Source: Bufo bufo (lineage: Eukaryota > Chordata > Amphibia > Anura > Bufonidae). Taken from it: 64,000 nt of DNA. The notes under the pieces are model-generated. The model saw nothing but the letters and a program-made list of their open reading frames with translations, ran no database searches and was not told where the DNA came from. Positions 42,412 through 54,662 of this stretch are shown one piece after another (the first letter of the stretch is position 1; each line of letters starts with the position of its first letter). A program made the position numbers and the translations under genes. The DNA is taken from contig NC_053397.1 in the NCBI RefSeq assembly GCF_905171765.1, positions 118,726,378 through 118,790,377 on the forward strand. The letters run 5' to 3'.

Positions 42412-43028
42412 AGTGGTTTTGCAGCAAGTATGTTTTGATGACCTATCCTCAGAATAGTTCATCAGTACCTGATCGGTGGGGGTCTGACTCCCAGCACCCA
42501 TGCCAATCAGATGTTCGAAGAGGAGGCGGCACTACTTCCTCTTTGCGTCATCTCGGCGGTGCAGTGTAATTGCGAGTGCTTGTTCTATTCACTTGAATGG
42601 GATGAGCATTTGTAATGACACTGCGCTGCTGCAAGCCAGAAAGCGCATAGTGTAATCCTGAAGAGGAAGTAGTGCTCGGGAGTTTGTCATCAATATGCAC
42701 TGGCTCAGACAACCTCTAAAGAGAATTTGTCACCTATTTATTTATTTATTTTTAAAACCAGACATTGTATAACCAGATATCCTGTTTTTTTTTTTGTAAA
42801 TATGCTGATTTTTAGATTTTTTTAATTTTATTTCCAGAACATGGTTGTGGGGGGTGTCATCTTGTCTGAGCTGTTGATAAACCAAATTGTCACCTTGAAA
42901 TGCAATGTAGTCTGCAGGCAGCATCATATAGAGCAGGTGAAGCCGAGCTTGATATGTACTGTAGTTTTGTGTGAAAAGATTCTGAAAAACTAGTAATTTC
43001 TGTATTTAAATCTCTGCTTTTTCTGAGC
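42408..43028. mobile_element. TTAA-type MITE sequences, decayed
   Basis: Starts TTAAAGTGGTTTTGCAGC, sharing its TTAA with the preceding element. It includes GATGACCTATCCTCAGAATA, as in the MITE at 38396. A second terminus-like block, CTAAAGAGAATTTGTCACC, occurs at about 42716. Right ends are unclear. No gene. Confidence 0.5.
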
Positions 43029-43788
43029 TTAAAGGGGTTCTCCAGGAATTAAGAAAATGAAAATACGTAAAATATTACTTTATTGTAAATATATTCCCAA
43101 ATACCTTTTATTAGTTATAATGGCTTGTTTTGTCTAGGGAACAATCACCAGGGGATATAAAATGGTCGCTGTCCTATTAGTACACTCAAAACCTGTCCTC
43201 ATCACACAGGAGGACAAGTTACTTCACAACACTGAGGTAAAGAGCTGCCTCATCCTCCTCTCTGCTCTGCTTGTCAGGGGTTATGATCCTGAATACAGAT
43301 AAGATCTTCAGCTGAATCTCTGTAGGAATGGAGCTCATGAGGAGACATGAAGTACAGAGAGGAGGTGGGGATGTGGCTGATGAGCAGCAGCACTTGTATG
43401 CAGCCTCCATTACCACAGCCCCATATCACCACAGTCTGTCCTGTCCATCCTCTCTGTACTTCATGTCTCCTCATGAACTCCCCATTCCCACAGAGATTCA
43501 TCTGAAGATCATATTAAACCGTATTTAGTATCATAACCCCTAACAACTAGAGTAGAGAGGAGGATGAGGGAGATCTTTACTTCAGTTTGGTGAAGTAACT
43601 TGTCCTTCTATGTGATTAGGACAGGTTTTGTGTGTAGTAGGACGGCGGCTATTTTATTTTTTTTACTAATGATTGCTTCCAAGACAAAATGATCCATTAC
43701 AACTAATGAAAGATATTTGGGAAATTATATATTTATAATAAAGTAATATTTAAGTAAGATTTTCTTAATTCCCGGAGAACCCCTTTAA
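43029..43788. mobile_element. Foldback TTAA element, 760 bp
   Basis: Termini TTAAAGGGGTTCTCCAGG and complement of TTAAAGGGGTTCTCCGGG. Large arms repeat AATATTACTTTATTATAAAT-type and GAGATGAAGTACAGAGAGGA-type blocks in opposite orientation. TTAA at 43029-43032 and 43785-43788. Confidence 0.85.
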
Positions 43789-46700
43789 CCTCCTCCCGAC
43801 CGCCTAACGCAGGGATGCGTCCTGCGGGCGGTCGGTTTGCTCCTCTTGGACGCATCGGCGCGTCATCTTGCGAGACGTGAGATTTCCTGTGAACGCGCGC
43901 ACACAGGAGCGCGCGTTCACAGGATCGGAAGGTAAACGAGCTGATCTACTGCCTGCCAGCGGCGATCATTCGCTGGCAGGCTGTAGATGCGATTTTTTTA
44001 ACCCCTGAAAGGTATATCAGATGCTGTTTTGTTAACAGTGTCTGATATACCTGCTACCTGGTCCTCTGGTGGTCCCTTTTGCTTGGATCGACCACCAGAG
44101 GACACAGGCAGCTCTGTAAAATAGCACCAATCACCACACAACACTACACCCCCCCCTGTCACTTATTAACCCCTGATCACCCCCCTGTAAGGCTCCATTC
44201 AGACGTCCGTATGTGTTTTGCGGATCCGCAAAACACGGACACCGCGGATCCGCAAAACACGGACACCGGCAATGTGCTTTCCGCTTTTTGCGGATCCGCA
44301 CATTGCCAGAACTATATAGAAAATGCCTTTTCTTGTCTGCAATTGCGGACAAGAATAGGACATGTTCTATAGGCTCTACAAAAAACGCAGTGTTCGCCCG
44401 ATCAGGCCTGATCTTGTGTGCACACTTGCGTTCAGTCCGCCCCACTGCAGTGACAGAATATTTTTTTTTATAATCACTGCAAAAACACCGTAAAATCGCT
44501 GCGGTGCTATAAAGATCACTTTTGAGGGGCATGGCGAGTTCATAGAAGATTATTTTTTTTTGTCACAAGTTAGCGGAAATTGATTTTTTTTTGTTTTTTT
44601 TTGTTTTTTCTTACAAAGTCTCATATTCCACTAACTTGTGACAAAAAAAAAAATCTCACATGAACTCACCATACCCCTCACGGAATCCAAATGCGTAAAA
44701 ATTTACATTTATATTCCAGACTTCTTCTCACGCTTTAGGTCCCCTATGTGACCCCATTTTGGAAAGAATACACCCCAAGGTATTTCGTGAGGGGCATGGC
44801 GAGTTCATGTAAAATTTAATTTTTTGTCACAAGTTAGTGGAATATGAGACTTTGTAAGAGAAAAATAAATAATAATAATCATTTTCCGCTAACTTGTGCC
44901 AAAAAAAATATATTCTAGAAACTCGCCATGCCCCTCACGGAATACCTTGGGGTGTCTTCTTTCCAAAATGGGGTCATTTGTGGGGTATTTATACTGCCCT
45001 GGTATTTTAGGGGCCCTAAAGCGTGAGAAGTAGTTTGGAATCCAAATGCGTAAAAAATGCCCTGTGAAATCCTAAAAGTACTAATTGAAATTTGGGCACC
45101 TTTGCGCACGTAGGCTGCAAAAAAGTGTCACACATGTGGTATCGCCGTACTCAGGAGAAGTAGGGCAATGTGTTTTGGGGTGTATTTTTACATATACCCA
45201 TACTGTGTGTGAGAAATATCTCTGTAAATGACAACTTTTTAAAAATTTTTATACAAAGTTGTCAATTTACTGAGATATTTCTCTCATCCAGCATGGTTAT
45301 ATGTAAAAATACACCCCAAAACACATTGCCCTACTTCTCCTGAGTACGGCGATACCACATGTGTGACACTTTTTTGCAGCCTAGGTGCGTAAAGGGGCCG
45401 AAAGTCCAACGAGTACCTTTAGGCTTTACAGGGTTGCTCACAATTTAGCCCCGCCCAAAATGCCAGAACAGTAAACACACCCCACAAATTACCCCATTTC
45501 GGAAATTAGACACCCCAAGGTATTCGCTGAGGGGCATATTGAGTCCATGAAAGATTGAACTTTTTGTCACAAGTTGGCGGAAAGGGAGACTTTGTGAGAA
45601 AAAAAAAAAAAAAAACAATTTCCGCTAACTTGTGACAAAAAACAAACTTCTATGAACTCGCCATGCCCCTCACGGAATACCTTGGGGTGTCTTCTTTCCA
45701 AAATGGGGTCACATGTGGGGTATTTATACTGCCCTGGCATTTTAGGGGCCCTAAAGCGTGAGAAGAAGTCTGGAATCCAAATGCCTAAAAATGCCCTCCT
45801 AAAAGATACTCATTGGAATTTGGGCCCCTTTGCGCACCTAGGCTGCAAAAAAGTAGTGTCACACATGTGGTATCGCCGTACTCAGGAGAAGTAGGGCAAT
45901 GTGTTTTGAGGTGTATTTTTACATATACCCATGCTGGGTGAGAGAAATATCTCTGTAAAATGACAACTTTGTATAAAAAAAATGGGAAAAGTTGTCTTTT
46001 ACAGAGATATTTATCTCACCCAGTATGGGTATATGTAAAAATACACCCCAAAACACATTGTCCTACTTCTCCTGAGTACGGCGATACCACATGTGTGACA
46101 CTTTTTTGCAGCCTAGGTGGGCAAAGGGGCCCAAATTCCAATGAGAATCTTTACGATTTCACAGGGCATTTTTTACGCATTTGGATTCCAAACTACTTCT
46201 CACGCTTTAGGTCCCCTAAAATGCCAGGGCAGTATAAATAGCCCACAAGTGACCCCATATTGGAAAGAAGACACCCCAAGGTATTTTATTTTTTGTCACA
46301 AGTTAGTGGAATATGAGACTCTGTAAGAAAAAATAAAAATCATTTTCCGCTAACTTGTGACAAAAAATAAAAACTTCTATGAACTCACTATGCCCATCAG
46401 CGAATACCTTAGGGTGTCTACTTTCCGAAATGGGGTCACTTGTAGGAAGTTTCTACTGTTTGGGCATTGTAGAACCTCAGGAAACATGACAGGTGCTCAG
46501 AAAGTCAAAGTGCGTAAATTCACATTTTTGCACCATAGTTTGTAAACGCTATGACTTTTACCCAAACCAATAAATATACACTTATTGCATTTTTTTATCA
46601 AAAACATGTAGAACAATAAATTTAGAGAAAAAATTATATAGAAATGTGGTTATATTTGAAAATTTTTACAACAGAAAGTGAAAAATGTCATTTTTTTGCA

Positions 46701-46924
46701 AAAATTTCGGTCAATTTCGATTAATATAAAAAAAAGTAAAAATGTAAGCAGCAATGAAATACGACCAAATGAAAGCTCTATTAGTGAGAAGAAAAGGAGG
46801 TAAAATTCATTTGGGTGGTAAGTTGTATGACCGAGCAATAAACCGTGAAAGCAGTGTAGTGCAGAATTGTAAAAAGTGGTCTGGTCATTAAGGGGGTTTA
46901 AGCTAGGGGAGCTGAAGTGGTTAA
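43785..46924. mobile_element. Non-autonomous piggyBac-related element, 3.1 kb
   Basis: TTAA at 43785-43788 and 46921-46924. The left end CCTCCCGACCGCCTAACGCA matches the outer end of the transposase-bearing piggyBac at 60.7 kb, and the right part (46350-46620) matches, reversed, 52037-52260 of that element. Between are alternating-orientation blocks containing CACAAGTTAGCGGAAA and CCTTGGGGTGTCTTCTTTCC. No transposase. Confidence 0.75.
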
Positions 46925-47128
46925 AGGCATTGTACACCTTTGGAGTATTTTTTTTTTTAATGATTATATTTAACTTATTTTTGGCTAAAAATTATATTTT
47001 CAATTGGCCTTTATTAAAAATATTGAACTGTTAAGTCACAAAGGGTTAACTGTGTGACTTGTACTTTCACTTTATGCCTGTCATCTAATTACCCTTATCT
47101 AAACTACTGAGAGGTCATAAACACTTAT

Positions 47129-47874
47129 TTAAAGGGTTTCTGTCACCCCACAAAACTCATATTTTTTTTTTTTGGATAGTTAGATTCCTCATAGCGCGAT
47201 ATAGGAGAATATAATAGTCTTACTTACTTTCATGCGGCCGATTCTTTATAAAACGAACTTTTATAATATGTAAATGAGGGCTCTACCAGCAAGTAGGGCG
47301 TCTACTTGCTGGTAGCCACAGCAGAAAACCGCCCCCTCGCCGTGTTGATTGACAGGGCCAGCCGTGATCTCCTCCTCCGGCCGGCCCTGTCAGTAATTCA
47401 AAAATCGCGCGCCTCTGGTCATTCGGCGCAGGCGCTCTGAGATGAGGAGGCTCGTCTCCTCAGCACTCCCTCAGTGCGCCTGCGCCGATGACGTCTTCTC
47501 TTTCGGTGATGTCATCGGCGCAGGCGCACTGAGGGAGTGCTGAGGAGACGAGCCTCCTCATCTCAGAGCGCCTGCGCCGAATGACCAGAGGCGCGCGATT
47601 TTGGAATTACTGACAGGGCCGGACGGAGGAGGAGATCACGGCTGGCCCTGTCAATCAACACGGCGAGGGGGCGGTTTTCTGCTGCGGCTACCAGCAAGTA
47701 GACGCCCTACTTGCTGGTAGAGCCCTCATTTACATATTATAAAAGTTTGTTTTATAAAGAATCGGCCGCATGAAAGTAAGTAAGACTATTATATTCTCCT
47801 ATATCGCGCTATGAGGAATCTAACTATCCAAAAAAAAAAAAAAGGAGTTTTGTGGGGTGACAGAAACCCTTTAA
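47129..47874. mobile_element. Near-perfect foldback TTAA element, 746 bp
   Basis: TTAA at 47129-47132 and 47871-47874; termini TTAAAGGGTTTCTGTCACCC. The arms, each about 350 bp, are almost identical inverted copies (CTACCAGCAAGTAG, GGCGCAGGCGC). An RNA or single strand of this sequence would form one long hairpin. Confidence 0.92.
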
Positions 47875-48297
47875 GGCTACTTTCGCACTAGTGTTTTTCC
47901 TGGACCCGGCAGGGTTCAGCAAAAATGCTTCCGTTACTAATAATACAACCATCTGCATCCGTTATGAACGGATCCGGTTGTATTATCTTTAACATTGCAA
48001 AGACGGATCCCTCATGAACTCCATTGAAAATCAATGAAGGACGTATCCGTTTTCTGTTGTGTCAGATTGTGTCACAGAAAACGGATCTGTCCCCATTGAC
48101 TTACATTGGGGTAATCCGTCTTGTTCCACATCCCAGGACGGCAAGCAAACTACAACATGTTGCGGATGGGAATGCAACTAAATAGAACGGAATGCATTTT
48201 GAAGCATTCCATTCTGTTCAGTTCAGTTTTGTCACCATTGACAATGAATTGACGGATCTCAATACTGGAATACTAAAACACTAGTGTGAAAGTAGCC
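47875..48297. mobile_element. PIF/Harbinger-like MITE, 423 bp
   Basis: Termini GGCTACTTTCGCACTAGTG and complement of GGCTACTTTCACACTAGTG, with TAA on both sides (47872-47874 and 48298-48300). A 3-bp TWA-type TSD is the PIF/Harbinger hallmark. Non-coding. Confidence 0.65.
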
Positions 48298-48334
48298 TAA
48301 GCCACATTCTTATCAGTAAGATAAGGATTGAGCT

Positions 48335-48792
48335 TTAAAGAGGACCTTTCACCGATTCTTACCCTATGAACTAACTATAGAGATATGTAGAGCGGTGCCC
48401 GGGGATCTCACTGCACTTACTATTATCCCCGGGCGCCGCTCCGTTCTCCCGCTATGTCCTCCGGTATCTCCGCTCACTAAGTTATAGTAGGCGGAGATAC
48501 CAGTCCCTAAGTTATGGTAGGCGGAGTCTGCCCTAGCGCTGGCCAATCGCAGCGCAGAGCTCACAGCCTGGGAGGTTATTTTCTCCCAGGCTGTGAGCTC
48601 TGCAATGCAATTGGCCAGCGCTAGGGCAGACTCCGCCTACTATAACTTAGGGAACGGAGATACCGGAGGGCATAGCAGGAGAACGGAGCGGCGCCCGGGG
48701 ATAATAGTAAGTGCAGTGAGATCCCCGGGCGCCGCTCCACATGTCTGTATGCTTAGTTCATAGGGTAAGAATCAGTGAAAGGTCCTCTTTAA
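48335..48792. mobile_element. Foldback TTAA element, 458 bp
   Basis: TTAA at 48335-48338 and 48789-48792; termini TTAAAGAGGACCTTTCACC. Arms carry GATCCCCGGGCGCCGCTCC and GCCAATCGCAGCGCAGAGCT as inverted copies around 48575. Confidence 0.9.
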
Positions 48793-49048
48793 TTAGTGTT
48801 TATGATGTGTGAGAGCACAGATAAGAAATCTGCTCCTCAGATGACGGAAAGGACAAAAAAATCCACAGGCAGCTAGTAGAGCATGTCAGCTCTGTACAGA
48901 AAAAAGGATTCCATATTGTTAATAAAGACCAATTGAAAAAAAAGATTTTTAGCTCAAAATAAGTATAATACAATAATAAAAAAAAATTGCCCCCAAAAGT
49001 GTACATTTAAATTACAAATTGTTCAAATAATATTTTTATGTTAAACTT

Positions 49049-49541
49049 GGGCTACTTTCACACTTGCGGCAGAGTGATCCGGCAAGCAGCTCCATCGCCG
49101 GAAAACGTATGCCAACCTATGGCATTTGTTAAACAGTCTTAAAAATGCCTGGTCAGTCAGAAAAATGCATTGAAATGCCTGATCCGGTGTCATCCGGCAA
49201 AACAGATCCGGCATTTATTTTTTTAACCTTTTTTTCGGTCTCCGCATGCGCAGACCGGAAGGATGGATCCGGCATTCCGGTATTTAGAATACATTCCTAT
49301 GGGAAAAAATTCTGACAATTCTTCATTTTTTTTGGGCCGGAGATAAAACCGTAGCATGCTGCGGTTTTAAATTTTGCCTGATCAGTCAAAAGGACTGAAC
49401 TGAAGACATCCTGATGCATCCTGAACGGATTACTCTCCATTAAGAATGCATGGGGATATACCTGATAATTTCTTTTTCGGCATTGAGCCCTTTTGACGGA
49501 ACTCAGTGCCGGAAAAGAAAAACGCTAGTGTGAAAGTACCC
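49049..49541. mobile_element. PIF/Harbinger-like MITE
   Basis: Termini GGGCTACTTTCACACTTGCG and complement of GGGTACTTTCACACTAGCG. About 493 bp, non-coding, AT-rich middle. A clean 3-bp duplication is not visible. Confidence 0.55.
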
Positions 49542-49564
49542 ATATTCTGAAAGATATTTATTGC

Positions 49565-50609
49565 TAGGGATGTCCCGATACCGATACCAGTATTGGTATC
49601 GGGGCAGATACCGGACATTTGCACGAGTACTTGTACTCGTGCAATTGTCGCCGATACCACGGCCGATACCTCATGGCCCAGATCAGCGGCAAATGTGGCG
49701 GCGTGTTCCATCTTCTCTTCCGGGCGGCGGCGCTGCTCCCAGCCGATCATCGTGGGGATGGCAGCATGTCCCAGCTGATCGGCGTGGGGGCGGGACTTCT
49801 GTGCTGCGGTGTTTCAAGTCCCATGCAGTTTCCTAGCATTTGGAGGAAGTTAAAGCCACTTCCTCCCAGTACTCTGGTGCATCTGCATGGGAAGGATTGC
49901 AGCAGGCCAGGTGTGTATGGTGCATGAAATGGAGGAGAAATTAAGTTAATTTCTCTCCATTTCATGTTAAAACAGACAAACAGTGAATAATAAAATAAGG
50001 TGGGGGGGGGGGGACTGGGCATAAAATAGTGATCCCCAACCAGTGTGCCTCCAGCTGTTGCAAAACTACACCTCCCAGCATGCCTGCACAGCCAGCTGGA
50101 GGCACGCTGGTTGGGAAACACTGGCATTTGCCCATTCTCTCCCTTCATATGCCCATTCCCTTCCTTATATACCAGTGTTGGTATCGTGCAAATGTCACCG
50201 ATACCACGGCCGATACCTCATGGCCCAGATTAGCGGCGAATGTGGCGGCGTGTTCCATCTTCTCTTCCGGGCAAAGGCTGTCCGGGCATGCTGGGAGTTG
50301 TAGTTTTGCAACAGCTGGAGGCACATTGGTTGGGAAACAATGTTATATGCCCATTTATTAATTTATTAACCCTTGTACAAAGGAAAAGTAAAGCAGTTGT
50401 CCATAGCAACCAAATTCCAGCTTTCATTTTTTTCATTGCTATCAGCAACTGTGCTGCTGTTTGATAAATCTCCCCTATGACTAAATTAAATTGGAATTTG
50501 CTGTAAAAACATTACCACGCCATAATTGGTATCGGTAATTGGTATCGTTGAGTACTTAAATAAAAGTATCGGTACTCGGTCTTAAAAAAATAGTATCGGG
50601 ACATCCCTA
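49565..50609. mobile_element. Non-autonomous hAT element
   Basis: TIR TAGGGATGTCCCGATACC at both ends and exact 8-bp TSD TTTATTGC (49557-49564, 50610-50617). 1045 bp. Inside are a duplicated block (CAAATGTGGCGGCGTGTTCC-like at 49690 and 50230) and inverted copies of GTTTTGCAACAGCTGGAGGC (about 50050 and 50310). No transposase. Confidence 0.92.
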
Positions 50610-50675
50610 TTTATTGCTATTTTTAATTTTCAATGTCAAAATCTATATATACTGTAGTATGAAAAAATAAATGAT

Positions 50676-50708
<33 letters not shown>

Positions 50709-50713
<5 letters not shown>

Positions 50714-51751
50714 TCACCTAAAGAATTATTAGGGACACCATACTAATACGGTGTTGGGCCCCCTTTTGCCTTCAGAACTGCCTTAATTCTACGTGGCATT
50801 GATTCAACAAAGTGCTGATAGCATTCTTTAGAAATATTGGCCCATATTGATAGGATAGCATCTTGCAGTTGATGGAGATTTGAGGGATGCACATCCATGG
50901 CACGAAGCTCCCGTTCCACCACATCCCAAAGATGCTCTATTGGGTTGAGATCTGGTGACTGGGGGGGCCATTTTAGTACAGTGAACTCATTGTCATGTTC
51001 AAGAAACCAATTTGAAATGATTCGAGCTTTGTGACATGGTGCATTATCCTGCTGGAAGTAGCCATCAGAGGATGGATACATGTTCTCATTCTGTTTACGC
51101 CAAATTCGGACTCTACCATTTGAATGTCTCAACAGAAATCGAGACTCATCGGACCAGGCAACATTTTTCCAGTCTTCAACAGTCCAGTTTTGGTGAGCTC
51201 GTGCAAATTGTAGCCTCTTTTTCCCATTTGTAGTGGTACCTGGTGGGGTCTTCTGCTGTTGTAGCCCATCCACCTCAAGGTTGTGCATGTTGTGGCTTCA
51301 CAAATGCTTTGCTGCATACCTCGGTTGTAACGAGTGGTTATTTCAGTCAACGTTGCTCTTCTATCAGCTTGAATCAGTCGGCCCATTCTCCTCTGACCTC
51401 TAGCATCCACAAGGCATTTTTGCCCACAGGACTGCCGCATACTGGATGGTTTTTCCCTTTTCACACCATTCTTTGTAAACCCTAGAAATGGTTGTGCGTG
51501 AAAATCCCAGTAACTGAGCAGATTGTGAAATACTCATACCGGCTCGTCTGGCACCAACAACCATGCCACTTTCAAAATTGCTTAAATCACCTTTATTTCC
51601 CATTCTGACATTCAGTTTGGAGTTCAGGAGATTGTCTTGACCAGGACCACACCCCTAAATGCATTGAAGCAACTGCCATGTGATTGGTTGACTAGATAAT
51701 TGCATTAATGAGAAATAGAACAGGTGTTCCTAATAATTCTTTAGGTGAGTG
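50709..51751 (-). mobile_element. Tc1-like transposon between TA-repeat tracts
   Basis: Ends CACTCACCTAAAGAATTATT and its complement, with TA next to the right end. (TA)n tracts adjoin both sides (about 50680-50707 and 51757-51800), so the insertion was into a TA microsatellite. About 1.04 kb, shorter than complete Tc1. Confidence 0.88.
50743..51603 (-). pseudogene. Tc1 transposase with deletion and frameshifts
   Basis: The N-terminus (51603-51400) has the helix-turn-helix SISQSAQLLGFSRTTISRVY. A middle part (RRMGRLIQADRRATLTEIT) is in another frame. The catalytic part (51288-50743) shows AWSDESRF, YFQQDNAPCHKA and [12 protein letters not shown]. The distance between the first two Asp is too short, so roughly 40 residues are missing around 51050-51060. 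Not functional. Confidence 0.88.
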
Positions 51752-51755
51752 TATG

Positions 51756-51800
<45 letters not shown>

Positions 51801-51836
51801 TGATAAAATACTCTGGCACTTTTTATTCAAATGCAG

Positions 51837-51949
51837 AATAGTCTTTTATTTAATTTTGCGGCTGTATTAAAGGGTTTCTGTCACCAGAAATACCTAAATT
51901 AAAACCAGAAACCCTTTAATACAGCCGCAAAATCCAATAAAAGACTATT
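51837..51949. repeat. Palindrome centred on a 60-bp TTAA element relic
   Basis: TAGTCTTTTATTTAATTTTG with GCGGCTGTA on the left and TACAGCCGCAAAATCCAATA with AAAGACTA on the right are inverted copies. Between them, TTAAAGGGTTTCTG...CAGAAACCCTTTAA is itself a shrunken T2-type terminus pair. The inverted repeat therefore extends beyond the element into flanking sequence. Confidence 0.8.
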
Positions 51950-52036
51950 GCAAAGATGTGGATTCATTGTCATTTTCTGTCAGGTAGACACATGTTGTGA
52001 TGGCAAAGGCAAAAAAACTCTCCCTTTTTGAACGTG
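51950..52036 (+). mobile_element. Tc1 fragment, 5' side
   Basis: Close match to 3033-3120 of the Tc1 at 2.8 kb, including the transposase start (GTTGTGATGGCAAAGGCAAA). It stops abruptly at GAACGTG, where piggyBac sequence begins. Confidence 0.85.
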
Positions 52037-54480
52037 TTCTACATGTCTTTGATTAAAAAAAAATGTTTGGGTAAAAAAAAAAAATGGTTTGGGTAAAAGT
52101 TATAGCGTTTACAAACTATGGTACAAAAATGTGAATTTCTGAGCACCTGTTATGTTTCCTGAGGTTCTACAATGCCCAGACAGTAGAAAAACCCCACAAA
52201 TGACCCCATTTCGGAAAGTAGACACCCTAAGGTATTTGCTGATGGGCATAGTGAGTTCATAGAACTTTTTATTTTTTGTCACAAGTTAGCGGAAAATGAT
52301 GATTATTATTATTTTTTCCTTACAAAGTCTCATATTCCACTAACTTTTGACAAAAAATAAAAACTTCCATGAACTCACTATACCCATCAAAAAATACCTT
52401 GGGGTGTCTTCTTTCCAAAATGGGGTCACTTGTGGGGTAGTTATACTGCCCTGGCATTCTAGGGGTCCTAATGTGTGAGAAGTAGTTTGAAATCAAAATC
52501 TGTAAAAAATGCCCTGTGAAATCCGAAAGGTGCTCTTTGGAATGTGGGCCCCTTTGCCCACCTAGGCTACAAAAAAGTGTCACACATCTGGTATCGCCGT
52601 ACTCAGGAGAAGTTGGGCAATGTGTTCTGGGGTGTCATTTTACATATACCCATGCTGGGTGAGATAAATATCTCGGTTAAATGCCAACTTTGTATAAAAA
52701 AAATGGGAAAAGTTGTCTTTTGCCGAGATATTTCTCTCACCCAGCATGGGTATATGTAAAAAGACACCCCAAAACACATTGCCCAACTTCTTCTGAGTAC
52801 GGCGATACCAGATGTGTGACACTTTTTTGCAGCCTAGGTGGGCAAAGGGGCCCACATTCCAAAGAGCACCTTTCGGATTTCACAGGGCATTTTTTACACA
52901 TTTTGATTTCAAACTACTTCTCAAGCATTCGTGCCCCTAAAATGCCAGGGCAGTATAACTACCCCACAAGTGACCCCATTTTGGAAAGAAGACACCCCAA
53001 GGTATTTTGTGATGGGCATAGTGAGTTCATGGAAGTTTTTATTTTTTGTCACAAGTAAGTGGAATATGAGACTTTGTAAGAAAAAAAAAATTCTAGGAAC
53101 TCGCCATGCCCCTCACGGAATACCTTGGGGTGTCTTCTTTCCAAAATGGGGTCACTTGTGGGGTAGTTATACTGCCCTGGCCTTTTAGGGGCACGAATGC
53201 TTGAGAAGTAGTTTGAAATCAAAATGTGTAAAAAATGCCCTTTTTACATATACCCATGCTGGGTGAGAGAAATATCTCGGCAAAAGACAACTTTTCAATT
53301 TTTTTTATACAAAGATGGCATTTGACCAAGATATTTATCTCACCCAGCATGGGTATATGTAAAATGACACCCCAAAACACATTCCCCAACTTCTCCTGAG
53401 TACGGCAATACCAGATGTGTGACACTTTTTTGCAGCCTAGATGCGCAAAGGGGCCCAAATTCCTTTTAGGAGGGCATTTTTTGACGTTTGGATCCCAGAC
53501 TTCTTCTCAGCTTTAGGGCCCCTAAAATGCCAGGGCAGTATAAATACCCCACATGTGACCCCGTTTTGGAAAGAAGACACCCCAAGGTATTCAATGAGGG
53601 GCATGGCGAGTTCATAGAATTTTTTTTTTTTTTGGCACAAGTTAGCGGAAATCGATTTCTTATATTTTTTTCTCACAAAGTCTCCCTTTCCGCTAACTTG
53701 GGACAATAATTTCAATTTTTCATGGACTCAATATGCCCCTCAGCGAATACCTTGGGGTGTCTTCTTTCCAAAATGGGGTCATTTGTGGGGTATTTGTACT
53801 GCCCTGGCATTTGAGGGTCTCCGCAATCATTACATGTATGGCCAGCATTAGGAGTTTCTGCTATTCTCCTTATATTGAGCATACGGGTAATGAGATATTA
53901 TTTTTTTTCGTTCAGGCTCTGGGCTGAAAGAAAAAATGAACGGCACAGATTTCTTCATTCGCATCGTTCAATGTAGATGAAAAAATCTCTGCCAAAAAAA
54001 AAAAAGGAGGGGAAAGGCATCTGCCAGGACATAGGAACTCCGCCCAACATCCATACCCACTTAGCCTGTATGCCCTGGCAAACCAGATTTCTCTGAATAA
54101 ATCATTGCCGGGATTTTTTTGAATTTTTTTTTATATACAAAGTGTTTGCCAAAGTATATGAACACCGCCGCCTCCTCAGCTCATATGCCTCGGCAAACGT
54201 ATCTTTTACTGCAGAGGAGAAATCTCGTCTTGCAGCGCCGCATACACCGACTTTTGTGTAATCTGACAGAAGCGCAATGCTTCTGTCAGAATGCACATCA
54301 GTGTTGCAGCTAGTCGATCGGTTGGTCCACCTGGACGGTAAAAAAAAAAAAAAAAAAAGAAAAAACCAGGCCGCAACGCAATAAATTTATTAACTTTATA
54401 ATAAAATTTGAACGGAACATATAAACTTTATTTAACTTTTTGAACAGAACGTTAACTTTTTTGCTTACCGGTGATTTTAA
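52037..54480. repeat. piggyBac subterminal repeat array
   Basis: Blocks of about 150-250 bp in alternating orientation, with recurring CACCCAGCATGGGTATATGT, CCTTGGGGTGTCTTCTTTCC and CACAAGTTAGCGGAAA. The same blocks make up the middle of 43785-46924. 53840-54480 lacks clear repeats. No gene. Confidence 0.75.
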
Positions 54481-54662
54481 TTTTTTTTACCTCTATAGGA
54501 CAAACCTCTCCTTCCCCATGGGACAATGTGCAAAGCGCAAATCGCCCAAAGATGTGGCGAAGTACATTATGCACTTTGTCCCAGGTGAAAGGAGAGGTTT
54601 GCAGCAGCTGTGAGTGTAAGGGCCCTAATAGCCCTGTGTGCCTGTCCTGTGAGATGCAATCC

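Larger units (their letters stand above)
46921..49010. mobile_element. TTAA element hosting three nested MITEs
   Basis: Left part 46921-47128 (TTAAAGGCATTGTACACC, then CAATTGGCCTTTATTAAAAA) and right part 48793-49010 (CAATAT..AATAAAGACCAATTG, AAAGTGTACATTTAA) are inverted-repeat halves of one element. The middle is taken by elements at 47129, 47875 and 48335. TTAA 46921-46924 is shared with the piggyBac derivative. Confidence 0.65.
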
